From assembly GCF_002778315.1 (NCBI RefSeq), contig NZ_NESA01000001.1, positions 496,001-560,000 of the forward strand: a stretch of DNA of 64,000 nucleotides. Direction: 5' to 3'. The first letter of the stretch is position 1, and each line of letters opens with the position of its first letter. Origin of the DNA: Limnohabitans sp. JirII-31. GTDB lineage: Bacteria; Pseudomonadota; Gammaproteobacteria; Burkholderiales; Burkholderiaceae_C. Made by a program: the position numbers and the translations under genes. Positions 57,458 to 64,000 of this stretch are shown in pieces. Under the pieces are notes generated by a model. That model saw only the letters and a list, made by a program, of their open reading frames with translations. It ran no database searches and was not told the DNA's origin.

Positions 57458-58270
57458 TTATTCGCCAGTAGGTTCGGCAATACCGCCCACCACTTGGCTG
57501 AAGCCCCCGTCCACATAGGTGATTTCAGCCGTCATACCGGCAGCCAGGTCGCTCATCAAAAATGCCGCCACATTGCCCACATCGTCAATCGTCACGTTGC
57601 GACGAATGGGGGAAGCCTCGGCGACCACACTCAAAATTTTGCCGAAGCCCTTGATGCCGCTGGCTGCCAAGGTTTTGATGGGACCTGCGCTGATGCCGTT
57701 GGCGCGCAAGCCACGACCTTTGGCACCCAAAGACTCAGCCAGATATCGCACCGAAGCTTCCAGCGAAGCTTTGGCTAAACCCATGGTGTTGTAGTTGGGG
57801 ACCGTGCGAATCGCACCTAGGTAGCTCAAGGTCAACACGGCTGCGTTGTCGTTGAGGTAGGGCAGGGCTGCTTTGGCCATGGCAGGGAAACTGTAGGCGC
57901 TGATGTCGTGTGCGATTTTGAAACCTTCGCGGCTCAGGCCGTCCAAGAAATCTCCCGCGATGGCTTCGCGCGGTGCGTAACCGATGCTGTGCACAAAGCC
58001 ATCAAAGGTGGGCCAATGGGTCGACAGGTCTTTGAATAACTGATCAATTTGGGCGTCATCGCCTACGTCGCAATCAAAAATCAACTTCGAGTCAAAGTCT
58101 GCGGCAAATTCGGTGATGCGGTCTTTGAAGCGCTCGCCTACATAGCTAAAAGCCAACTCAGCACCTTGGCGATGACAGGCTTTGGCGATGCCATAAGCGA
58201 TGGAACGGTTGGACAACACGCCGGTGATGAGTAGTTTTTTACCAGCGAGAAAACCTGTGTGTGCAGTCAT
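57458..58270 (-). CDS. fabI: Enoyl-[acyl-carrier-protein] reductase (NADH)
   Basis: Last step of each fatty-acid elongation cycle and the triclosan/isoniazid-type target. The 270-aa SDR protein has the FabI N-terminus [21 protein letters not shown], Tyr150 (LTLSYLGA), catalytic Tyr160 and Lys167 ([14 protein letters not shown]). GGAG precedes the ATG by 9 bases. It is divergent from yejA, with only 36 bases between start codons. No other fab genes in the window. Confidence 0.96.
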   Translation of the reverse strand: MTAHTGFLAGKKLLITGVLSNRSIAYGIAKACHRQGAELAFSYVGERFKDRITEFAADFDSKLIFDCDVGDDAQIDQLFKDLSTHWPTFDGFVHSIGYAPREAIAGDFLDGLSREGFKIAHDISAYSFPAMAKAALPYLNDNAAVLTLSYLGAIRTVPNYNTMGLAKASLEASVRYLAESLGAKGRGLRANGISAGPIKTLAASGIKGFGKILSVVAEASPIRRNVTIDDVGNVAAFLMSDLAAGMTAEITYVDGGFSQVVGGIAEPTGE

Positions 58271-58306
58271 GAATGGAGCTCCGAAAAAATCTTGCAGAAT
58301 TGTCGC

Positions 58307-60163
58307 ATGCGAGGTTTGCTGTATTTGTTGCTTTTATGGGCTTGTGTGCCGTCCTGGGCCGGGCATGCCTACGCACAATTTGGCGATGTCAAATACCCCG
58401 GCACCTTTCATCACTTTGACTATGTCAACCCCGACGCGCCCAAGGGTGGGGAGCTGGTGTTGGTCTCGCCCACACGGTTGTCAAGCTTTGACAAATACAA
58501 CCCGTTCACACTCAAAGGCAATGCTGCGCCTGGTTTGTCAGGCTTGGTGTTTGAAACGCTGCTGACCGGCACCCTGGATGAGCCCACCACCGCCTATGGT
58601 TTGCTGGCAGAAGATGTCAGCGTGTCGAGTGACAAACGCTCCGTCACCTTTCGCTTGCGCGCTCAGGCGCGCTTCAACAACGGTGACCCTGTGTTGGCCA
58701 GTGACGTGAAGTACTCATTTGACAAGCTCACCAGCAAAGAAGCCGCACCACAATTTCGAACCTTGTACGCAGAAGTCATCGGCGCCAAAGTGATCGATCT
58801 CAGCACGGTGCGCTTTGACTTTGCACGCGCCAATCCTGAGTTGCCTTTGATCGTTGGCAACTTGCCTGTGTTCAGTCAGAAATGGGGCATGAAAGAAGGT
58901 GTGTCTCAACCGCTGGACAAAATCGTCACAGATCTGCCGATTGGCAGTGGTCCTTACAAAATCGGGCGCGTGGTGTTTGGCCGCGACATCAGCTATGACC
59001 GAGATCCACACTATTGGGCGCGCGATGTGAACGTACGGCGTGGGCTGTTCAATTTTGATCGCATCACCTACCGACTCTACAAAGACAACACGGCTCAGTT
59101 GGAAGGTTTCAAGGCCGGAGAGTTTGATTTCATCCAGTCGTTTGTGGCACGCGAATGGGCGCGCGCGTACACAGGCAAATCTTTCAACAGCGGTCAGCTC
59201 ATCAAGCGCGAACTCAAACACGGCAATGCCGGTGACTTTCAGGGCTTTCTGTTCAATACCCGCTTGCCCAAATTCCAAGATGTGCGTGTCCGCGAAGCGA
59301 TTGGGTTGGCCATGGACTTTGAGTGGATGAATCGCCAACTGTTCTACAACGCTTACCAGCGCGTGCGCGGCTACTTTGTGGCCAGTGATTTCGAAGCCAC
59401 GGGCTTACCTGACGCCGCCGAGTTGGCTTTGCTCACGCCTTTGCGTGCACAGCTTGCACCTGAGGTGTTCAGTGCACCTGTGCCGATGCCGCCACGCACC
59501 GAAATCGACCCTGCGTCGGGCCAGTCTTTGCGAGACCATTTGCGCCAAGCCAAAGCGTTGTTGGCGCAGGCTGGGTGGACCTACCGAGAGGGTGCTTTGC
59601 GCAATGCGCAAGGTGAGCCGTTTACCTTGGAGTTTTTGGACAATTCCGGTGCGATGGGGCGTGTGGTCACACCGTTTGCCAAAAACTTGGAGAAGCTGGG
59701 CTTTGTGGTGAATTACAAAGTCATCGACTTTGCGGTCTTGCAAAAGCGTTTGGACGTGTTTGATTTTGAAATCATCAGCAACCGCAATGTGGGCAGTGAA
59801 TCGCCGGGGACCGAACTGATGGAACGCTTTGGCTCCAAAGCAGCAGGCACTGAGGGCTCTGGCAATTTCATGGGCATCCAGGATTCCGCCGTAGACGCTT
59901 TGCTCGAGAAGGTGATTTCATCCAAGACCAGGCCACAACTCATCACGGCTGTGCGTGCCCTAGACCGCGTGTTGCGCCACGGTCATTACGCTGTTCCCCA
60001 TTGGTATGGCGGTGTGCATCGTGTGGCCTGGCGCAATGGGCGCTTCGAACAACCTGCGGTCACCCCTCGTTATTACCAGCCCGAGGCTTGGGCTGTGTCT
60101 ACCTGGTGGGCCACGCGTGATAACCAAGCCACATTAGCGGCTGAAACAAGAGGACAACCCTGA
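58307..60163 (+). CDS. yejA: Peptide ABC transporter substrate-binding protein YejA
   Basis: Periplasmic binding protein of the SBP_bac_5 family, 618 aa, with signal peptide [20 protein letters not shown] (AYA cleavage) and the YejA pattern [47 protein letters not shown] split across the first lobe. It feeds oligopeptides or muropeptides to YejBEF. The yejB ATG is 2 bases after its stop, so the four genes form yejABEF. ATG 58307 gives the signal peptide; a longer in-frame start would not. Confidence 0.92.
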   Translation: MRGLLYLLLLWACVPSWAGHAYAQFGDVKYPGTFHHFDYVNPDAPKGGELVLVSPTRLSSFDKYNPFTLKGNAAPGLSGLVFETLLTGTLDEPTTAYGLLAEDVSVSSDKRSVTFRLRAQARFNNGDPVLASDVKYSFDKLTSKEAAPQFRTLYAEVIGAKVIDLSTVRFDFARANPELPLIVGNLPVFSQKWGMKEGVSQPLDKIVTDLPIGSGPYKIGRVVFGRDISYDRDPHYWARDVNVRRGLFNFDRITYRLYKDNTAQLEGFKAGEFDFIQSFVAREWARAYTGKSFNSGQLIKRELKHGNAGDFQGFLFNTRLPKFQDVRVREAIGLAMDFEWMNRQLFYNAYQRVRGYFVASDFEATGLPDAAELALLTPLRAQLAPEVFSAPVPMPPRTEIDPASGQSLRDHLRQAKALLAQAGWTYREGALRNAQGEPFTLEFLDNSGAMGRVVTPFAKNLEKLGFVVNYKVIDFAVLQKRLDVFDFEIISNRNVGSESPGTELMERFGSKAAGTEGSGNFMGIQDSAVDALLEKVISSKTRPQLITAVRALDRVLRHGHYAVPHWYGGVHRVAWRNGRFEQPAVTPRYYQPEAWAVSTWWATRDNQATLAAETRGQP

Positions 60164-60164
60164 C

Positions 60165-61199
60165 ATGCTCAGCTACATCCTCAAACGTTTATTGCTCATG
60201 GTGCCTACTTTGTTTGGTGTGTTGCTGATGACGTTTGCCGTCATCCAATTCGTCCCTGGTGGACCGGTGGAGCAAATGGTGTCTCAGCTGCAAGGTCGTG
60301 ACAGCGGAGGCGAGGGCGCTGCTGCCAGTGGCGCTGGATACCGAGGGCGTCAGGGCGTTGACGCGGCACGGATTCAAGAAATCAAACAGCTCTATGGCTT
60401 TGACAAACCAGCCCCTGAGCGCTTTTGGCAAATGTTGCAACAGTTTGCGCGTTTTGATTTGGGTAAAAGTTTTTTCTATCCCAAAGATGTGTGGGATCTG
60501 GTGCGTGAAAAGCTGCCGGTCTCCATCAGCTTGGGACTGTGGACCTTCTTTTTGAGTTACCTCATCTCGGTTCCCTTGGGCATTGCCAAAGCCGTGCGCG
60601 CGGGCTCTCACTTTGACATGCTCACCAGTTTGCTTGTGCTGACGGGCTATGCCATTCCAGGCTTTGTGCTTGGGGTCGCCTTGCTGGTCGTGTTCGGCGG
60701 TCAATTGCAGTGGTTTCCACTGCGAGGCTTGACCTCGGCCAACTGGGAGCAACTCCATTGGGGGGCGCGCATCGTGGACTACCTCTGGCACATCGTGTTG
60801 CCTGTCACCTCCAGCGTGTTGGGCGCGTTTGCTGTCACCACCATGCTGACAAAAAACGCTTTTCTGGAAGAAATTCGCAAGCAATACGTCCTGACTGCAC
60901 GTGCCAAAGGCCTGTCCGAGCGTCGCGTGTTGTGGCGCCATGTGTTTCGTAATGCTTTGATCCCCTTGGTCACGGGTTTTCCGGCGGCTTTCATTGGCGC
61001 TTTTTTCACTGGATCGTTGTTGATCGAGACCTTGTTCTCGCTCGATGGTTTGGGCCTGTTGAGCTACGAGAGCGTGATGCGTCGTGATTACCCCGTGGTG
61101 CTGGGGACTTTGTATCTGTTCACATTGATTGGCTTGTTCACCAAGCTCATCAGTGATCTTTGTTATGTCTGGGTGGACCCACGTGTCAAATTCGACTAA
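60165..61199 (+). CDS. yejB: Peptide ABC transporter permease YejB
   Basis: A 344-aa inner-membrane permease with six helices and the BPD permease loop EIRKQYVLTARAKGLSERRVLWRHVFRNALIPLVTG. The loop around residues 45-70 (RDSGGEGAAASGAGYRGRQG) is the periplasmic insertion typical of YejB. Pairs with YejE. Overlaps yejE by 17 bases if the GTG start there is right. Confidence 0.92.
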   Translation: MLSYILKRLLLMVPTLFGVLLMTFAVIQFVPGGPVEQMVSQLQGRDSGGEGAAASGAGYRGRQGVDAARIQEIKQLYGFDKPAPERFWQMLQQFARFDLGKSFFYPKDVWDLVREKLPVSISLGLWTFFLSYLISVPLGIAKAVRAGSHFDMLTSLLVLTGYAIPGFVLGVALLVVFGGQLQWFPLRGLTSANWEQLHWGARIVDYLWHIVLPVTSSVLGAFAVTTMLTKNAFLEEIRKQYVLTARAKGLSERRVLWRHVFRNALIPLVTGFPAAFIGAFFTGSLLIETLFSLDGLGLLSYESVMRRDYPVVLGTLYLFTLIGLFTKLISDLCYVWVDPRVKFD

Positions 61200-62226
61200 C
61201 ACCCCTCAATCACCCAGCCAACGTGCTTGGCAACGCTTTCGCCGCAACCGTTTGGGTTTTTACAGCCTGTGTTTGTTCGTCTTCATCTTCGTGTTGAGCC
61301 TCTTTGCCGAGCTGTTGTCGAACGACAAACCATTGATCGCGCGCTACCAAGGCCGCTGGTATGCCCCCATCGTTCAAACCTTGCCAGAAACCACGTTTGG
61401 CGGTGATTTTTCCACCCCGACCGATTTTTTAGACCCCTTCATCCAAAGGCAATTTGCGCAACCTGGCAACTGGGCACTGTACCCACCCAACCCTTACCAC
61501 CACAGCACCCTGAACTACTTTGCGAAAGAGCCCAATCCTGCTGCACCGTCGCGTGACAACTGGCTGGGCACGGATGACCGTGGCCGCGACGTGGTGGCGC
61601 GCTTGCTGTACGGCTTTCGCATCTCGGTGTTGTTTGCCTTGGCGTTGACCTTGTTTGGCACGGTGCTCGGGGTGTTGACAGGGGCCTTGCAAGGCTTCTT
61701 TGGGGGCAAAACAGACTTGGCCATGCAACGCTTCATCGAAATCTGGAGTGCCATGCCGGAGCTGTATTTGCTCATCATCTTCTCGGCCGTGTTTGACCCC
61801 AGCATCACCTTGCTGTTGGTCTTGCTGGGGCTGTTTGGTTGGATGGGCTTGTCGGACTATGTGCGAGCTGAGTTCTTGCGCAATCGCCAGCTCGACTATG
61901 TGCGTGCGGCGCGTGCCCTGGGGTTGTCCAATCGCCAAATCATCTGGCGTCACGTGCTGCCCAACAGCTTGACACCGGTGGTGACTTTTTTGCCATTTCG
62001 CATGAGTGCGGCCATCTTGGCGCTGACCTCGCTTGACTTTTTGGGTTTGGGCGTTCCTCCGGGCACACCCAGCCTGGGTGAGCTGTTGGCCCAAGGCAAG
62101 AACAACATCGATGCGTGGTGGATTTCGCTCTCCACCTTTGCCGTGTTGGTGGTGACCTTGATGTTGTTGACCTTCATGGGCGATGGTTTGCGCGATGCGC
62201 TCGACCCCAGAAAGGCCGAGCGATGA
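61183..62226 (+). CDS. yejE: Peptide ABC transporter permease YejE
   Basis: A 347-aa permease with an N-terminal helix, a long periplasmic loop (residues ~45-115) and five more helices. It has the DppC-like N-domain and EFLRNRQLDYVRAARALGLSNRQIIWRHVLPNSLTPV. GTG 61183 (MSNSTNTPQSPSQRAWQRFRRNR) fits the family and has GGTGGA about 5 bases upstream; ATG 61165, six codons earlier, is the alternative. Both overlap yejB. Ends in an ATGA overlap with yejF. Confidence 0.9.
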   Translation: MSNSTNTPQSPSQRAWQRFRRNRLGFYSLCLFVFIFVLSLFAELLSNDKPLIARYQGRWYAPIVQTLPETTFGGDFSTPTDFLDPFIQRQFAQPGNWALYPPNPYHHSTLNYFAKEPNPAAPSRDNWLGTDDRGRDVVARLLYGFRISVLFALALTLFGTVLGVLTGALQGFFGGKTDLAMQRFIEIWSAMPELYLLIIFSAVFDPSITLLLVLLGLFGWMGLSDYVRAEFLRNRQLDYVRAARALGLSNRQIIWRHVLPNSLTPVVTFLPFRMSAAILALTSLDFLGLGVPPGTPSLGELLAQGKNNIDAWWISLSTFAVLVVTLMLLTFMGDGLRDALDPRKAER

Positions 62227-63857
62227 GACTGCCCTTGCTTCAAGTACGCGATTTGCACATTGCATTCGGTGCCACCGAGGTGGTGCACGGCATCAGCTTC
62301 AACATCGAACATGGCGAGAAGTTGGCCCTGGTCGGGGAGTCCGGGTCTGGCAAAAGCCTCACGGCGCTCAGTCTGGTTCGTCTGGTGGAAGGTGCGGCCT
62401 TGTCTGGGCGCTGCTTGTGGACACCGCAAGATGCGGCAAGCTTGGCAGCCGTGTCTACGGACGAGATTCAAACCCGTGACTTGTTGAAACTCAAAGCACG
62501 TGAACTCGAAGCCATTCGCGGCCAAGACATTGCTTTCGTGTTTCAAGAGCCCATGACCGCCTTGAATCCGTTGTTCACGGTCGGCGATCAAATTGCCGAA
62601 GTGCTGCAACTCAAGCGCGGCATGTTGCGTGATGAGGCCTGGTTTGAGGTGATTCGCCTGCTCTCAGACACTGGCATTTCAGAGCCTCAGCGACGTGCGC
62701 ACAACTACCCGCATCAGCTCTCAGGTGGGCAACGCCAGCGCGTCATGATTGCCATGGCCTTGGCGTGTCGTCCGCGTCTATTGGTGGCCGACGAACCCAC
62801 CACGGCGCTGGACGTGTCATTGCGTGGCCAGATTTTGGATCTGCTCGATAGTTTGCAACAGCGCTACGGCATGTCGGTCTTGCTGATCACCCACGATTTG
62901 CAAGCCGTACGACGTTTTGCTGACCGCGTCTTGATCATGGAAAAAGGACAGGTGGTGGAGTCAGGGCAGGTGTCGGAGGTTCTCGAACGTCCCCAACACC
63001 CTTACACGCAACGCCTGATCGACAGCCACGCACCACGGGACGTGTTGGCTGCACGTGACGATGCGCCTGTGTGCATGCAAGCAAACAACTTGCGCGTGAC
63101 CTACCCGGTGACCCGTGGTGGCTGGCGAGGTTGGCTGGGGCGCGGCGAGTTTGTGGCGGTTCATGGCCTTGATTTTGTGCTGCGTGCTGGCCAAACCTTG
63201 GGCGTGATGGGCGAGTCTGGTTCGGGCAAATCCAGCTTGGCGTTGGCTGCCTTAGGGCTGTTGCCTAGCGAAGGCACGCTGACCATTGACGGTCAGGCAT
63301 GGTCAGGGCGTGCTCGTCAAGATTTGGCCTTGCGACGCAAAGTTCAAGTGGTATTTCAAGACCCGTTCTCGTCTTTGTCTCCACGCATGAATGTGCAGGA
63401 GCTGGTGTCCGAGGGCCTGCGCTTGCACAACCCACAACTCGATGAGCTGGGCTGTTTGCGCCGCCTGCTCATCACCCTGGCTGCCGTGGGTTTGACCGAG
63501 TCAGAGTTTCCGGGCTTGTTGCAACGCTATCCCCATGAGTTCTCAGGCGGCCAGCGCCAGCGCTTGGCCATCGCGCGAGCTCTGGTGGTCGATCCTGAGG
63601 TGCTGGTGTTGGACGAGCCGACCAGTGCCTTGGATGTGGCCATTCAAAAACAAGTGCTTGAGTTGCTGCAACGTTTACAGCGCGAACGTGGATTGAGCTA
63701 TTTGCTCATCACGCACGACGTGACCGTGGTGCGCGCCATGGCTCATCAGGTGCTGGTCATGCAAGGCGGGCAAGTGGTGGAGTCTGGCACGGTCGACGCG
63801 GTATTGGATCAGCCTCAACATGCCTACACACGCTTGTTGGTGGCGGCTGCGCGTTAG
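62223..63857 (+). CDS. yejF: Peptide ABC transporter ATP-binding protein YejF (double ATPase)
   Basis: A 544-aa protein with two fused ABC ATPase domains. Each has a Walker A GESGSGKS, signature (LSGGQRQR, FSGGQRQR) and Walker B (LLVADEPTTALD, VLVLDEPTSALD). Linker about residues 260-290. It powers YejABEF import of peptides; in E. coli the pump takes up microcin C, in other bacteria muropeptides. ATG overlaps yejE by 4 bases. Its TAG stop shares two bases with the TAA of the convergent neighbour. Confidence 0.94.
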   Translation: MRLPLLQVRDLHIAFGATEVVHGISFNIEHGEKLALVGESGSGKSLTALSLVRLVEGAALSGRCLWTPQDAASLAAVSTDEIQTRDLLKLKARELEAIRGQDIAFVFQEPMTALNPLFTVGDQIAEVLQLKRGMLRDEAWFEVIRLLSDTGISEPQRRAHNYPHQLSGGQRQRVMIAMALACRPRLLVADEPTTALDVSLRGQILDLLDSLQQRYGMSVLLITHDLQAVRRFADRVLIMEKGQVVESGQVSEVLERPQHPYTQRLIDSHAPRDVLAARDDAPVCMQANNLRVTYPVTRGGWRGWLGRGEFVAVHGLDFVLRAGQTLGVMGESGSGKSSLALAALGLLPSEGTLTIDGQAWSGRARQDLALRRKVQVVFQDPFSSLSPRMNVQELVSEGLRLHNPQLDELGCLRRLLITLAAVGLTESEFPGLLQRYPHEFSGGQRQRLAIARALVVDPEVLVLDEPTSALDVAIQKQVLELLQRLQRERGLSYLLITHDVTVVRAMAHQVLVMQGGQVVESGTVDAVLDQPQHAYTRLLVAAAR

Positions 63858-64000
63858 CGCAGCGGTGGCACAGGCAACAAAGCGCCCTCTAAAGTGCCGC
63901 TTTTGACCAGTTCGTTGTAGAGCAGCGCTTGATAGCGGCGGTTGAAATATGGCGTGGTCGAGTGATAAGCGGCAACACCAAACCATGTGTTGCCATACTT
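63854..64000 (-). CDS. Probable lytic transglycosylase, C-terminal 48 residues only
   Basis: Only the end of this leftward gene is in the window, starting in frame at 64000. The piece YGNTWFGVAAYHSTTPYFNRRYQALLYNEL resembles the GxYHS.TP..N..Y ending of SLT-type lytic transglycosylases, which cleave peptidoglycan to anhydro-muropeptides. The rest, including the catalytic Glu, is outside. It is convergent with yejF; their stop codons overlap by 2 bases (TTAG). Confidence 0.5.
   Translation of the reverse strand, partial: KYGNTWFGVAAYHSTTPYFNRRYQALLYNELVKSGTLEGALLPVPPLR

Overview
The window looks like chromosomal DNA of a betaproteobacterium of the order Burkholderiales, most likely a Comamonadaceae freshwater type (Limnohabitans/Rhodoferax-like). 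This is inferred from gene order and content (lptF-lptG beside pepA-holC, sigma factor-DUF3619-DUF3106-RDD, ilvB-ilvN-ilvC-pssA-leuA, two Bug/TctC binding proteins, aat-bpt) and a moderately high GC content. I see no prophage, insertion sequence or CRISPR array. It reads as a dense housekeeping region with many 4-base start/stop overlaps.

Layout. 1-3.4 kb: leftward arsA-like ATPase and a truncated P-type ATPase. 3.5-7.4 kb: leftward cysB, methionine-type aminotransferase, Tat-exported cyanophycinase-like peptidase and EamA transporter. 7.5-10.1 kb: leftward lptF-lptG-cbiX, divergent from pepA-holC and a branched-chain amino acid binding protein (10.1-13.3 kb). 13.3-16.8 kb: GT39-type glycosyltransferase, a small protein, an AEC transporter and a RidA-like protein.

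16.9-29.8 kb is the most unusual part. It has a leftward trio (large transglutaminase/DUF2126 protein, fused ATP-grasp/alpha-E protein, second transglutaminase). Beside it are a rightward secreted protein, comEC, and a second, unfused ATP-grasp plus alpha-E pair. Together these form a doubled version of the poorly characterised amidoligase/transglutaminase system predicted to make or attach a peptide.

29.9-38.8 kb: rho, trxA, a FrnE-like DsbA protein, a DUF482 acyltransferase whose start codon overlaps that of nadE, glnB, and a leftward six-gene operon (ECF-like sigma factor, DUF3619, DUF3106, RDD, dgkA, LOG). 39.1-45.1 kb: branched-chain amino acid synthesis (ilvB, ilvN, ilvC, then pssA and leuA). 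leuA is preceded by a previously unannotated leucine-codon leader peptide and attenuator. 45.2-50.1 kb: a D,D-endopeptidase, IclR regulator, the N-end-rule transferases bpt/aat, and an M23 peptidase-bactofilin pair. 50.1-55.1 kb: a frameshifted Bug gene, an intact Bug gene, a TauE/SafE permease, an ABC exporter and tRNA-Ser(GGA). 55.1-64 kb: a PLP decarboxylase, fabI, the yejABEF peptide importer and the end of a probable lytic transglycosylase.

No gene-free stretch exceeds 300 bases. All functions are assigned by recognising motifs and family patterns by eye; no searches were run.
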